Source: Desulfobacterales bacterium (lineage in GTDB: Bacteria; Desulfobacterota; Desulfobacteria; Desulfobacterales; JAHEIW01). Taken from it: DNA of 15,269 bases. Every line of letters starts with the position of its first letter. The first letter of the stretch is position 1. The position numbers and the translations under genes were made by a program. Shown in pieces: positions 1 to 5,481 of this stretch. The notes beneath the pieces are model-generated. The model was not told the DNA's origin. It did not search any database and saw only the letters and a program-made list of their open reading frames with translations. Where the stretch lies: the NCBI GenBank assembly GCA_030145015.1, contig JAQYWI010000134.1, forward strand, positions 1-15,269. Reading direction: 5' to 3'.

Positions 1-904
1 TTGACTTGCCAATGTCATATATCACCGTGTCGGTGTAAGTTCCGCCGGCATCGATGCCCAACCCAATATTCAAACAGGCGGCCTCTTTTATGTCAGCGCT
101 GTCGCCTTCCAGCACGATGAGGCCGTCTTTGTCCGGCCGGCGCTCTCCGGCATTCCAGATCGGATGGGCCGAAAGCGTCGACTGAACGGCGTCAAACTCG
201 ACCACGTGGTTCGGCGGAACCACCAGGATTTCCGCGGTGGTCTCGTCAGCCGTCAGAAGCTTTTCAAACAGAATCGGATCGCCGGTGATCTTTTCATAGG
301 TCCAGTCATATTCCTTGGCCATTTCGCGCGCATACCGCTCATACTTGGGCGATCGCTTTGCCCCGGTTTCAATGAAGGCGGCTCTCTGGTAATTTTTTTG
401 CCAGGTGCTCAGAAATTTGAAGGTCTCTTCGGCGGCTTCCTTACCGAATCTTTCCACCAGCTCGTCATAATTCAACTTTTCGTCACCGTAATAGGCCGAG
501 CGTTTCCGTTGGGAATGGGGTTCGGTCTTTTCTTCATACCAGCCGGCAGATATATAATAGGTGCCCGGGTATTTTTTAAATTCACGCCTGTAAACCGCAT
601 CCCCGCCCAGAAACAGAGCAATGCAGTCATGAACTTTCGGCAACGCCAGGGGGATATCCTTGGTCTTGATCCCTATGGTTCCCCGGCCGCATACCCCGTA
701 TCCGGCGACGATCCGGTTACACCGCCCGGAAGCAGAAATCTCATCGATGGAAGCTTGAAGTTTTTCCCGAAGCACGTTGGGACGTTCGTGCAGGCCGCCT
801 TCCAGGAATTTGACGCCGATATCAATACCCAGTTTTTTGGCGGCGGTTTTGATATCGAGTGCCAACACGGCACATGCGATCACGAAGGGTTTTTTGCTTT
901 TCAA
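1..904 (-). CDS. DUF1638 domain protein with C-terminal hydantoinase/BadF-type ATPase start (partial)
   Basis: Only the first 301 codons lie in the window; the gene runs off the left edge. I place the start at a TTG codon (904-902) because an AAGGAG ribosome-binding site sits 7 nt upstream and the protein begins MKSKKPFVIACAVLALDI. Residues 1 to about 240 resemble the DUF1638 family, which is often found near corrinoid methyltransferases (family knowledge). They include the glycine/cysteine stretch VAGYGVCGRGTIGI and a PGTYYISAGWYEE segment. From about residue 290 the chain continues into LGIDAGGTYTDTVIYD, the typical N-terminal phosphate-binding strand of hydantoinase/oxoprolinase and BadF-type ATPase domains. 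I therefore read it as a fusion, perhaps a corrinoid-protein activator; that role is inference. It flanks the far end of the integron array and is probably ordinary chromosome. Confidence 0.75.
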   Translation of the reverse strand, partial: MKSKKPFVIACAVLALDIKTAAKKLGIDIGVKFLEGGLHERPNVLREKLQASIDEISASGRCNRIVAGYGVCGRGTIGIKTKDIPLALPKVHDCIALFLGGDAVYRREFKKYPGTYYISAGWYEEKTEPHSQRKRSAYYGDEKLNYDELVERFGKEAAEETFKFLSTWQKNYQRAAFIETGAKRSPKYERYAREMAKEYDWTYEKITGDPILFEKLLTADETTAEILVVPPNHVVEFDAVQSTLSAHPIWNAGERRPDKDGLIVLEGDSADIKEAACLNIGLGIDAGGTYTDTVIYDIGKS

Positions 905-1007
905 AGATTATCTCCTTAAAACCTTATAATCTTACAGGATTTGTGTATATAAAGGCAACATTGTGGCACTGTCAAGATCCTGATCTGCTTTTTATGGTTT
1001 TCGAATT

Positions 1008-1122
1008 CAAAGTGGCGGGCGGATAGAATGCAGATTAGTGTGAAAAGCGCTCTATTAGAGGGAATCCGCATAATTTCGGGGCCGCAGGATATAGCCCGTC
1101 CATCTTCATGCCTTTGTTATGC
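1008..1122 (-). other. attC-like site, terminal and degenerate (attC G)
   Basis: Read on the minus strand, the R'' box GCATAAC (1122-1116) is followed by AAAGGCATGAAGATGGACGG, closely matching the 5' arm of the attC at 1871-2004. The 3' arm GCCCGCCACTT near 1020-1010 pairs with the 5' arm AAGaTGGaCGGGC, leaving two unpaired adenines as expected for extrahelical bases. No clear GTT R' box follows, so the outer end has decayed or this is the worn last site of the array. The R'' box contains the TAA stop of the higA gene just before it. Confidence 0.55.
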
Positions 1123-1452
1123 CATGGGGCTATTCCCGGAATCTATCTCCGACGTCTTAAGCGGTATAATTCGTCTCTCAATGTCAGACCAAATTTTACG
1201 CTTCATCATTCGCAAATCATATTCAGTCTGTAAATTCAGCCAAAACTGAGCTTCGACACGAAAATAGCGCTGCAATCTCAAAGCGGTATCGGCGGTAATC
1301 GCTCTTTTCCCATTGACGATCTCACTAATCCTATTGGGAGGCACAGAAAGATCCCGAGCAAGCTGATTAATGCTGATATCAAGTGGTTCCATGAAATCTC
1401 CACGCAAGATTTCACCTGGAGTTATCGGATCAAGAAGTTTGTTTGTATTCAT
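1117..1452 (-). CDS. higA: HigA-type antitoxin, orphaned
   Basis: HigA/VapI-family HTH antitoxin: it would bind and neutralise HigB and repress its own operon. The protein shows the family start ITPGEILRGDFMEPL, a helix-turn-helix (about residues 28-50) with ISINQLARDLSVPPNRISEI, then NGKRAITADTALRLQRYF and QFWLNLQTEYDLR. I prefer the ATG at 1452 over the one at 1458, because the GAGG ribosome-binding site then lies 7 nt away instead of 1 nt. The gene directly upstream is only the C-terminal two thirds of a HigB toxin, so this antitoxin has lost its own working toxin and the normal higBA promoter. Its stop codon is formed by the attC R'' box. It might still buffer the other HigB toxins in the array, which is speculation. 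Confidence 0.88.
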   Translation of the reverse strand: MNTNKLLDPITPGEILRGDFMEPLDISINQLARDLSVPPNRISEIVNGKRAITADTALRLQRYFRVEAQFWLNLQTEYDLRMMKRKIWSDIERRIIPLKTSEIDSGNSPMA

Positions 1453-1461
1453 AATCATACC

Positions 1462-1650
1462 TCAATGATAATCGATAATTTCAACATTATAAGCATTCCC
1501 ATCATGCCACTCAAAACAGACACGCCATTGTTTATTGACCCTAATAGCGTATTGTCCTTTTCTATCTCCCTTTAACGAGTGAAACTTGTTACCCGGATTG
1601 AGCAACGATGCTTCAAGGCTGGGAGCGGCATTAAGATAATGTAAAATTTT
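1462..1650 (-). pseudogene. higB: HigB toxin remnant, N-terminus lost
   Basis: The minus strand encodes KILHYLNAAPSLEASLLNPG followed by the HigB core NKFHSLKGDRKGQYAIRVN and KQWRVCFEWHDGNAYNVEII, ending DYH and TGA at 1462. This is the RelE-fold C-terminal part of HigB, about 62 residues, and it ends 10 bases before the following higA start codon as in intact operons. The first 30 or so residues are missing: upstream the same frame holds unrelated sequence and meets a TAA near 1737. The lost part has been replaced by a small membrane-protein gene that reads into this segment in another frame. I see no start codon or promoter for the fragment. Confidence 0.8.
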
Positions 1651-1856
1651 GCTGGTATAAAACGAATCATCGCACCTGTTAGAATGATTGCAGTTATAAA
1701 GGTCGCTATCTTTTTAAATAAAAAATCAGCACCATTAGAAGGCGCCGAGAAAATCTTTTTGCTGAGGAAAACAACAAAAATCCAGGTGCTCCAAAACAAT
1801 AGTATCTGAGGTAATTTTTCTTTTAATTTATTTGGGCTATTTGATTTTTCTGTCAT
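1572..1856 (-). CDS. small two-helix membrane protein; tail runs over the higB remnant
   Basis: This 94-aa ORF is not recognised. After a charged start (MTEKSNSPNKLKEK) it has two hydrophobic segments at about residues 17-33 (PQILLFWSTWIFVVFLS) and 49-67 (KIATFITAIILTGAMIRFI). It begins 16 bp after the attC R' box at 1877-1871, the usual tight cassette packing, and has no clear ribosome-binding site. The last 22 or so residues (IILMPLPALKHRCSIRVTSF) are read from higB sequence in a different frame, so the original C-terminus was probably lost in the rearrangement that removed the start of higB. It may be a truncated cassette gene rather than a functional one. Confidence 0.5.
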   Translation of the reverse strand: MTEKSNSPNKLKEKLPQILLFWSTWIFVVFLSKKIFSAPSNGADFLFKKIATFITAIILTGAMIRFIPAKFYIILMPLPALKHRCSIRVTSFTR

Positions 1857-1870
1857 TCAATTGTTTTGTT

Positions 1871-2004
1871 GCATAACGCCGGCAATAAGTGGCCGGGCAT
1901 TTTACGAATGAGGCTGTGTGAATTTAGTACAAAGACCGATTGCAGTAAAAAGCTAACGAGAATCGCGCGCTATGCCCGGTCCAGTTTCATTGGCTTTGTT
2001 ATGC
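1871..2004 (-). other. attC site A
   Basis: This is one of the best attC sites in the array, 134 bp. The end boxes GCATAAC (minus strand, 2004-1998) and GTTATGC (1877-1871) are perfectly complementary. The inner arms also pair: the 5' arm GCCAATGAAACTGGACCGGG matches the 3' arm CCCGGCCACTTATTGCCGGC, leaving single unpaired bases (a G and an A among them) typical of extrahelical bases. Between the arms lies a long variable terminal structure. The site follows the DUF6155 cassette gene, whose stop codon is 12 bp before it. Confidence 0.85.
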
Positions 2005-2015
2005 TTTAAAGTTAA

Positions 2016-2561
2016 TCACGTAATGTAGCTATAGTACAAATCTGCTAGCCCGTCATGGAATCCCCACCCCATGCCTTCTGTGTCGCTTACTATGGTCAAA
2101 AGGCGGTTATTAAAAATGGTAGCAAGCCCATTTTCGACAATAAATTTTAAGGCCTCTTCATACATACTTTCCATGCTAATATAAAAGGCTTCGTCGATGT
2201 CGCCATATTCGATAGTAAATCTGACACCTGTTTCCACATAAAAAACCATAATATCGGCAATATTGATCCCGGAAGTTGTCAGCTTTTTATATTCAGTAAT
2301 TGCTTTCTTGGCCACAGATAATCGAGCTGGTGGATCTTTTCTTTCGGATATTGGAAAGAACTCATGCTCAATGATTACTTTATATTTTTGTAGGACTCTT
2401 TCGTCATTGCCAAACAACTGGACTTGATAGTATTCTTTAACTACATCAAATAATTTAAAAAGTTTGGCAATATCATCAATCAGTTCTTTTTGAGTCTTTG
2501 ATTTCAACTTTTTTTTTAATTCTGAGACATTCATATTTTTCAGTAAATGAACTTTATTCAT
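2016..2561 (-). CDS. DUF6155 family protein
   Basis: A 181-aa protein of unknown function that I recognise as DUF6155-like. It has a helical lysine-rich start (NVSELKKKLKSKTQKELIDD), a central KYKVIIEHEFFPISE and RLSVAKKAITEYKK region, then FYVETGVRFTIEYGDIDEAF and a C-terminal GMGWGFHDGLADLYYSY motif. It has no signal peptide or membrane segment, so it should be cytoplasmic. The start is supported by AGGA 8 nt upstream; a second Met at residue 10 is an alternative. It follows the YajD-type gene by only 20 bp across what looks like a collapsed attC, and is itself followed by the intact attC A, so it is the last gene of a composite cassette. Biochemical role unknown. Confidence 0.75.
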   Translation of the reverse strand: MNKVHLLKNMNVSELKKKLKSKTQKELIDDIAKLFKLFDVVKEYYQVQLFGNDERVLQKYKVIIEHEFFPISERKDPPARLSVAKKAITEYKKLTTSGINIADIMVFYVETGVRFTIEYGDIDEAFYISMESMYEEALKFIVENGLATIFNNRLLTIVSDTEGMGWGFHDGLADLYYSYIT

Positions 2562-2569
2562 GTTGCTGT

Positions 2570-2587
2570 TCCTAACATTCGTTACAC
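2570..2587 (-). other. possible collapsed attC between yajD-like and DUF6155 genes
   Basis: On the minus strand GTGTAAC is followed after only GAAT by GTTAGGA. These look like the R'' and R' boxes of an attC with all inner sequence missing. The TAA stop of the upstream gene lies inside the R'' box, as it does at the terminal attC site of this array. The motif is short, so the reading rests on position and on two similar junctions. Confidence 0.35.
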
Positions 2588-2956
2588 TTTATCCTTTAGT
2601 AATTTATCCAGGTCGGCGAAAGGCTTATAAGAGCCAGTCGGCCCCTGGTTAGCGCCCGGCGTCTCCTCGGCATACCCTTCCGCATCCAGATACCGCGAAT
2701 GCTCATTGTCGTGACAGTAAAGACACAATAGCTCCCAGTTGCTCCCGTCGGGCGGATTGTTGTCATGGTTGTGGTCCTTGTGATGGACTGTGAGTTCGCG
2801 AAGTTTCTTTCCCTGAAATTCGCGCCCGCAGCGTGCACAGACCCACGGAAAAATCTTGAGCGCTTGCTCCCGATACCCCTGCTGATGGCTGCTGCGGGCC
2901 TCGGCGACAATCCGTTCGAGTCTATCCGGGTCCAAGCGTTTTTTCTTTGATGGCAT
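2582..2956 (-). CDS. yajD: YajD-family HNH nuclease
   Basis: A 124-aa protein closely patterned on YajD: REQALKIFPWVCARCGREF, LRELTVHHKDHNHDNNPPDG, SNWELLCLYCHDNEHS and a C-terminal YKPFADLDKLLKD. Two CxxC pairs (C40/C43 and C78/C81) should hold a zinc. His58/His59, Asn73 and His82 form the HNH (beta-beta-alpha metal) nuclease core. The family is predicted to cut nucleic acid, but a cellular role has not been assigned to my knowledge. The start has AGGTGA 4 nt before ATG. It sits between a higBA pair and a DUF6155 gene in one orientation, and the junctions on both sides look like attC sites that lost their hairpin. Confidence 0.88.
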   Translation of the reverse strand: MPSKKKRLDPDRLERIVAEARSSHQQGYREQALKIFPWVCARCGREFQGKKLRELTVHHKDHNHDNNPPDGSNWELLCLYCHDNEHSRYLDAEGYAEETPGANQGPTGSYKPFADLDKLLKDKV

Positions 2957-2968
2957 ATGCTCACCTGT

Positions 2969-2982
2969 TTTAAACGTTATCT
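2969..2982 (-). other. possible collapsed attC between higA and yajD-like gene
   Basis: On the minus strand AGATAAC runs directly into GTTTAAA, giving an AAC/GTT junction with no spacer, placed between the higA stop and the YajD ribosome-binding site. It resembles the R''/R' box pair of an attC whose stem-loop has been removed. On its own the motif is weak. Confidence 0.28.
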
Positions 2983-2988
2983 CGATTT

Positions 2989-3327
2989 TTACATTGGGAC
3001 AGTGGGCCGTCCTACTGTATTGATATTTTTGGAACTAAATACCTGTACCTCCTTCTCAAGGCGTTCTGCCAGAAGATCCTCGGTTACTTCAAGATCATAA
3101 CGGGTTTGGAGATTTAACCAGAATTGAGGCGATATTCCAAAAAAACGCCCTAAACGCAAAGCTGTATCAGCTGAGATTGATCGTTTTCCATGAACAATTT
3201 CGTTAATCCGTCTTGGCGGCACGCTTATGTCTTTGGCAAGTCGATATTGACTGAGCCCCATCGGTTTAAGGAATTCCTCAATAAGGATTTCACCAGGATG
3301 AATGGGTGGAAGTTTTTTATTTTTCAT
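2989..3327 (-). CDS. higA: HigA-type antitoxin
   Basis: A 112-aa HTH antitoxin that pairs with the HigB encoded just upstream and should repress the shared promoter at 3625-3653. The motifs follow the family order: PPIHPGEILIEEFLKPMGLS at the start, helix-turn-helix LAKDISVPPRRINEIVHG (about residues 31-48), KRSISADTALRLGRFF, and SPQFWLNLQTRYDLE. It begins 9 bp after the higB stop with AGGAG 7 nt before the ATG, so the two are cotranscribed. The order toxin then antitoxin is the usual higBA order and the reverse of most TA operons. Confidence 0.93.
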   Translation of the reverse strand: MKNKKLPPIHPGEILIEEFLKPMGLSQYRLAKDISVPPRRINEIVHGKRSISADTALRLGRFFGISPQFWLNLQTRYDLEVTEDLLAERLEKEVQVFSSKNINTVGRPTVPM

Positions 3328-3336
3328 TATTGTCTC

Positions 3337-3618
3337 CTAATGATAATCTGCGATTTCAGCATCATATGCATCACCGGTTTTCCACTTGAAACAAATTCGC
3401 CACTGATCGTTGATGCGGATGCGGTGTTGTCCTTTCCGATCACCTTTTAATGCTTCCAATCTGTTACCAGGTGCAACACGCAAAGTATTTAATTCGGTAG
3501 TTGCATCCAAAATAACCAATTTCCTGCGCGCAAGATGTTGAATATTTTGGGGTAATTTTCTGGAAAGAAGTCTATTGAAAATTTTTCCAGTTTCTTTATC
3601 CCGGAAAGTTTTTATCAT
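3337..3618 (-). CDS. higB: HigB-type toxin (RelE-fold mRNA interferase)
   Basis: A 93-aa toxin of the HigB/RelE superfamily, which cleaves mRNA on the ribosome. It begins MIKTFRDKETGKIFNRLLSR, continues KLPQNIQHLARRKLVILDA, then carries the core APGNRLEALKGDRKGQ, INDQWRICFKWKTGD and the usual end ADYH. The length is typical. It has no Shine-Dalgarno sequence: the ATG lies exactly 6 nt after a strong -10 box, so the mRNA is predicted to be leaderless. It is the first gene of a cassette that starts at the R' box of attC B. A fragment 92% identical in DNA to part of this gene lies inside another attC at 4991-5122. Confidence 0.93.
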   Translation of the reverse strand: MIKTFRDKETGKIFNRLLSRKLPQNIQHLARRKLVILDATTELNTLRVAPGNRLEALKGDRKGQHRIRINDQWRICFKWKTGDAYDAEIADYH

Positions 3619-3624
3619 AAAAAT

Positions 3625-3653
3625 ATATTAACGCAATTCGTTAATAACGTCAA
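3625..3653 (-). promoter_or_regulatory. higBA promoter with operator palindrome
   Basis: On the minus strand: -35 TTGACG (3653-3648), a 17-bp spacer, -10 TAATAT (3630-3625), then 6 nt and the higB ATG. An inverted repeat TTAACG-caatt-CGTTAA (plus strand 3628-3644) covers the spacer and touches the -10 box. That is the expected place for HigA repression. The start point should fall at or next to the ATG. Confidence 0.75.
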
Positions 3654-3731
3654 CCGTTAATATTAAACCATGCAATTATGGGATTGATCAACATGGTGGG
3701 TATTCAGATTATTGTATGTACTATAGGGTAG

Positions 3732-3836
3732 TTATAACGTTTGAAGTGAGCTGCGTTCCTGATTAGCGACAAGCTAGCAGGGCATTTACGTATAGTCGCC
3801 AGGTTTCTTCACGTCAGCTCCACTGATTTGTTATGT
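3732..3836 (-). other. attC site B
   Basis: On the minus strand the R'' box ACATAAC (3836-3830) is followed by the 5' arm CAGTGGAGCTGACG, and the 3' arm CGCAGCTCACTTC precedes the R' box GTTATAA (3738-3732). The arms pair as CAGTG-AGCTG-CG with a G and an A left out, the expected extrahelical bases. The site is about 105 bp and directly follows the zinc-ribbon gene, whose TAG stop touches the R'' box. Its loop carries the TACGTAAA block shared with other sites of this array. Confidence 0.82.
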
Positions 3837-3837
3837 T

Positions 3838-4080
3838 CTAAAAAATTGATACTGCGAGCACGAACAATCCCGCAAGTGCTATCATTAGAAAAATTAAATA
3901 CCATATACTCCCTTGCGTTATTTCATCGCTCCTTTGTAATAAATCCTCAACTTGGCTGTCATTCAATTTAGAACAATGAGGGCATTCCTTATTTTTCTTT
4001 TTATAATAGAGCCTACACCTCGGACACATTTTAGAGTTCAACTGTTCTCTCAGTAGAATTAATCTTGCTCCTAATGTCAT
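3838..4080 (-). CDS. zinc-ribbon protein with C-terminal membrane helix
   Basis: An 80-aa protein of unknown function. Residues 19-36 hold a zinc ribbon with two CxxC pairs (MCPRCRLYYKKKNKECPHCS). The last 24 residues or so form a hydrophobic helix (WYLIFLMIALAGLFVLAV) that should anchor it in the membrane with the ribbon in the cytoplasm. The start is well supported: AAGGAG lies 7 nt before the ATG. This ribosome-binding site overlaps the R' box GTTGAAG of attC C, so integration itself supplied the context. It is a complete single-gene cassette between attC C and attC B. Confidence 0.7.
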   Translation of the reverse strand: MTLGARLILLREQLNSKMCPRCRLYYKKKNKECPHCSKLNDSQVEDLLQRSDEITQGSIWYLIFLMIALAGLFVLAVSIF

Positions 4081-4088
4081 TTCTACTC

Positions 4089-4224
4089 CTTCAACGTGGA
4101 GCTAACCTGTCGGCCTGATAAGCTCGGAGCTGCCACGGACCTTTACGTAAAACCGCATAATTTTCCCGGACTTGCCGCGGCGAAGCCTTGGCGAAGATGG
4201 GTTAGGTTCAGCGGTTTGTTGGGC
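4089..4224 (-). other. attC site C, interrupted by a short repeat
   Basis: On the minus strand the R'' box is GCCCAAC (4224-4218), then AAACC, then the arm GCTGAACCT. The matching 3' arm is AGGTTAGCT, then CCAC, then R' GTTGAAG (4095-4089). GCT-AACCT pairs with AGGTTAGC with the G left as an extrahelical base. The site closely resembles attC D, but about 33 bp are inserted next to the L'' arm (4172-4201). The R'' box is the exact complement of the GTTGGGC that starts this cassette at 4940, so the cassette ends match. Confidence 0.8.
4172..4201. repeat. short dispersed repeat, copy 3, inside attC C
   Basis: TGCCGCGGCGAAGCCTTGGC followed by GAAGATGGG resembles the two repeats behind intI (TGCCGAGGCGTAGC...GCGAAGACTGG at 8484-8518 and the shorter copy at 8541-8572). 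Attention was drawn to it by comparing attC C with attC D, which lacks these bases. Confidence 0.5.
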
Positions 4225-4250
4225 AAAAAAATATTAATCAGAAAATTTAA

Positions 4251-4279
4251 TTGACAACTGTCACGTGACAAATTACACT
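4251..4279 (+). promoter_or_regulatory. promoter and operator of the reversed higBA pair
   Basis: TTGACA (4251-4256), 17-bp spacer, TACACT (4274-4279), then 6 nt and the higB ATG at 4286. The spacer contains the perfect 12-bp palindrome TGTCACGTGACA (4259-4270), a good candidate for the HigA operator. The layout is the same as at the other two intact higBA operons although the operator sequence differs. Confidence 0.78.
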
Positions 4280-4285
4280 GTTTCC

Positions 4286-4567
4286 ATGCTAAAAACCTTT
4301 GCCAATAAAGAAACGCAACAGCTTTTCGTTAGGGGCAAATCGAAACGTTTACCTTCCGAGTTAATAAAAAGGGCGATACGGCGGCTGGAATATGTCAACT
4401 ATGCAACAAGCCTGAGCGATCTGAGGGTGCCTCCAGGCAACCGACTGCACGCCCTGAAAGGAGATAGAAAAGGGCAACATTCAATATCAATTAACGAGCA
4501 ATGGCGAATATGTTTCCGTTTCATCGATGGCGATGCCTACGATGTTGAAATAACCGATTACCATTAA
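4286..4567 (+). CDS. higB: HigB-type toxin, cassette inserted in reverse
   Basis: RelE-fold toxin beginning MLKTFANKETQQLFVRGKSK, with LRVPPGNRLHALKGDRKGQ, INEQWRICFRFIDGD and the end EITDYH, 93 aa. A longer reading from GTG at 4265 is possible, but it would start inside the operator between -35 and -10. The ATG at 4286 aligns with the family start and lies 6 nt after the -10 box. I see no Shine-Dalgarno, so a leaderless mRNA is predicted. The pair is on the plus strand, against the direction of the array, so it must rely on its own promoter. Confidence 0.92.
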   Translation: MLKTFANKETQQLFVRGKSKRLPSELIKRAIRRLEYVNYATSLSDLRVPPGNRLHALKGDRKGQHSISINEQWRICFRFIDGDAYDVEITDYH

Positions 4568-4577
4568 GGACTGTAAA

Positions 4578-4892
4578 ATGACGATATCAAACACTACAAA
4601 AAGGGAAATCCCCCCTACGCATCCCGGTGAAATGCTCAGGGAAGATTTTATGTCAGATTTTAATCTGAACGCGACTTCAATGGCGACGGCCTTAGGGGTA
4701 TCACGTCAAACGATCAATGAGCTTTTGAGAGAAAGACGAGCCATAACCCCCCTGATGGCATTGAGACTGTCTCGTCTTTTCGGTAATTCACCCGATTTCT
4801 GGATGAATGCGCAACATTCTTATGATTTGTGGGAATCCGAACAGAGTTTCCGCAAAGAACTCTCTCAAATTCAACCGCTTGATGCTGCATAA
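4578..4892 (+). CDS. higA: HigA-type antitoxin, partner of the reversed HigB
   Basis: A 104-aa HTH antitoxin: IPPTHPGEMLREDFMSDFNL, then helix-turn-helix MATALGVSRQTINELLRE (about residues 35-52), RRAITPLMALRLSRLF, and SPDFWMNAQHSYDLWESE. It starts 10 bp after the higB stop, with AAGGA about 9 nt before the ATG, so translation is probably coupled. It is more divergent than the other HigA copies in the array, in line with its different operator, so cross-talk between pairs may be limited (inference). Confidence 0.92.
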   Translation: MTISNTTKREIPPTHPGEMLREDFMSDFNLNATSMATALGVSRQTINELLRERRAITPLMALRLSRLFGNSPDFWMNAQHSYDLWESEQSFRKELSQIQPLDAA

Positions 4893-4933
4893 TCTGCGGT
4901 TTATTCACAAACTCTTTTGGCCTCGTCGTATGT

Positions 4934-5135
4934 GCCCAACGTTGCGCATCAGCTGCGGGCCAAGGATGTTCGAATAACTGAGGAATCTTACGGCTTTCCA
5001 TTTGAAACAAATTTGCCACTGATCGTTGGTGCGGATGCTGTGTTGCCCTTTCCGATCACCTTTTAATGCTTCCAATCTGTTACCAGGTGGAACACGCAAA
5101 GTGTTTAATTCGGTAGCTTCATGCCCTTGTTACAC
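4934..5135 (-). other. attC-like site F with a higB fragment inside its loop
   Basis: On the minus strand the R'' box GTGTAAC (5135-5129) is followed by AAGGGC and the arm ATGAAGCTACCG. About 140 bp later the arm GGCCCGCAGCTGATGCGC is followed by the R' box GTTGGGC (4940-4934). The arms pair partly (GCAT...AGCT...CGG with unpaired bases). The 200-bp length is explained by a piece of higB between the arms. GTTGGGC is a perfect GTTRRRY core, and matches the end of the next cassette. The 5' half is less certain than the 3' half. Confidence 0.5.
4991..5122 (-). pseudogene. higB: higB internal fragment
   Basis: This 132-bp stretch matches 3376-3507 of the intact higB with 10 differences that I counted (about 92% identity). 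It encodes ATELNTLRVPPGNRLEAL and continues KGDRKGQHSIRTNDQWQICF, then leaves the higB frame after KWKA. Both the start (about 37 residues) and the end (GDAYDAEIADYH in the intact copy) are missing, and there is no partner higA on this strand. A short open frame from 5099 to 4905 exists but is only a by-product. The fragment lies between the two arms of an attC-like site. Confidence 0.85.
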
Positions 5136-5175
5136 ATCAATGCAATTTACTCTTAAAATATTCGTCAAAATGGTC

Positions 5176-5192
5176 TGCTAACTCTGTTAGTG
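5176..5192 (-). other. possible collapsed attC after the CPWC gene
   Basis: On the minus strand CACTAAC, then AGA, then GTTAGCA: a perfect CTAAC/GTTAG inverted repeat with the attC end-box cores and nothing inside. The TAA stop of the upstream small gene lies in the first box, as at other attC sites here. Confidence 0.38.
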
Positions 5193-5366
5193 GTCGAGCA
5201 CCTTCAAAATATTCTGATTCTCTGGTAACTTCTTACCACACCAAGGGCAAAAGCCAATAAATGTATATTTGCTTTCTAGCGTCCAGCAAGGGTCTTCTCC
5301 ACGAAACATGGTAAACTCAATCTTCGGTGATTTTCTGACCTTGTGCTCCTCTACTGCGCAATACAT
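5187..5366 (-). CDS. small CPWC zinc-binding protein, possibly 5'-truncated
   Basis: From an ATG at 5366 this gives 59 aa: MYCAVEEHKVRKSPKIEFTM, then FRGEDPCWTLESKYTFIGFC and PWCGKKLPENQNILKVLDH. The FCPWCGKKLP motif is typical of small zinc-binding proteins. The same frame is open upstream to 5465 and reads KRQKRITQYCCAS just before the ATG. In comparable small proteins a CC pair near the N-terminus belongs to the protein, so the true start may be further up or lost. The frame meets a TGA at 5468-5466, inside sequence that looks like the 5' arm of the preceding cassette's attC. I think the gene was joined to that arm by a deletion. No ribosome-binding site is evident. Function unknown. Confidence 0.5.
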   Translation of the reverse strand: MYCAVEEHKVRKSPKIEFTMFRGEDPCWTLESKYTFIGFCPWCGKKLPENQNILKVLDH

Positions 5367-5481
5367 ACTAGCGCAACAATACTGTGTGATTCGCTTTTGA
5401 CGTTTTAAAATATTGGAGGGCCCAATGTCATGGAACCACTTTTTGCATCTAGGGCCGGTCTGTCTTCAGCGGTCGGATCTC

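Noticed and set aside
164..919. A 251-codon open frame on the plus strand opposite the DUF1638 gene
   Set aside because: Its translation has no family features and it is the antisense shadow of a well-supported minus-strand gene with a ribosome-binding site and conserved motifs.
4905..5099. A 64-codon frame on the minus strand beginning MRVPPGNRLEALKGD
   Set aside because: It is an internal piece of higB that runs out of the higB frame into attC sequence; treated as a pseudogene fragment rather than a gene.
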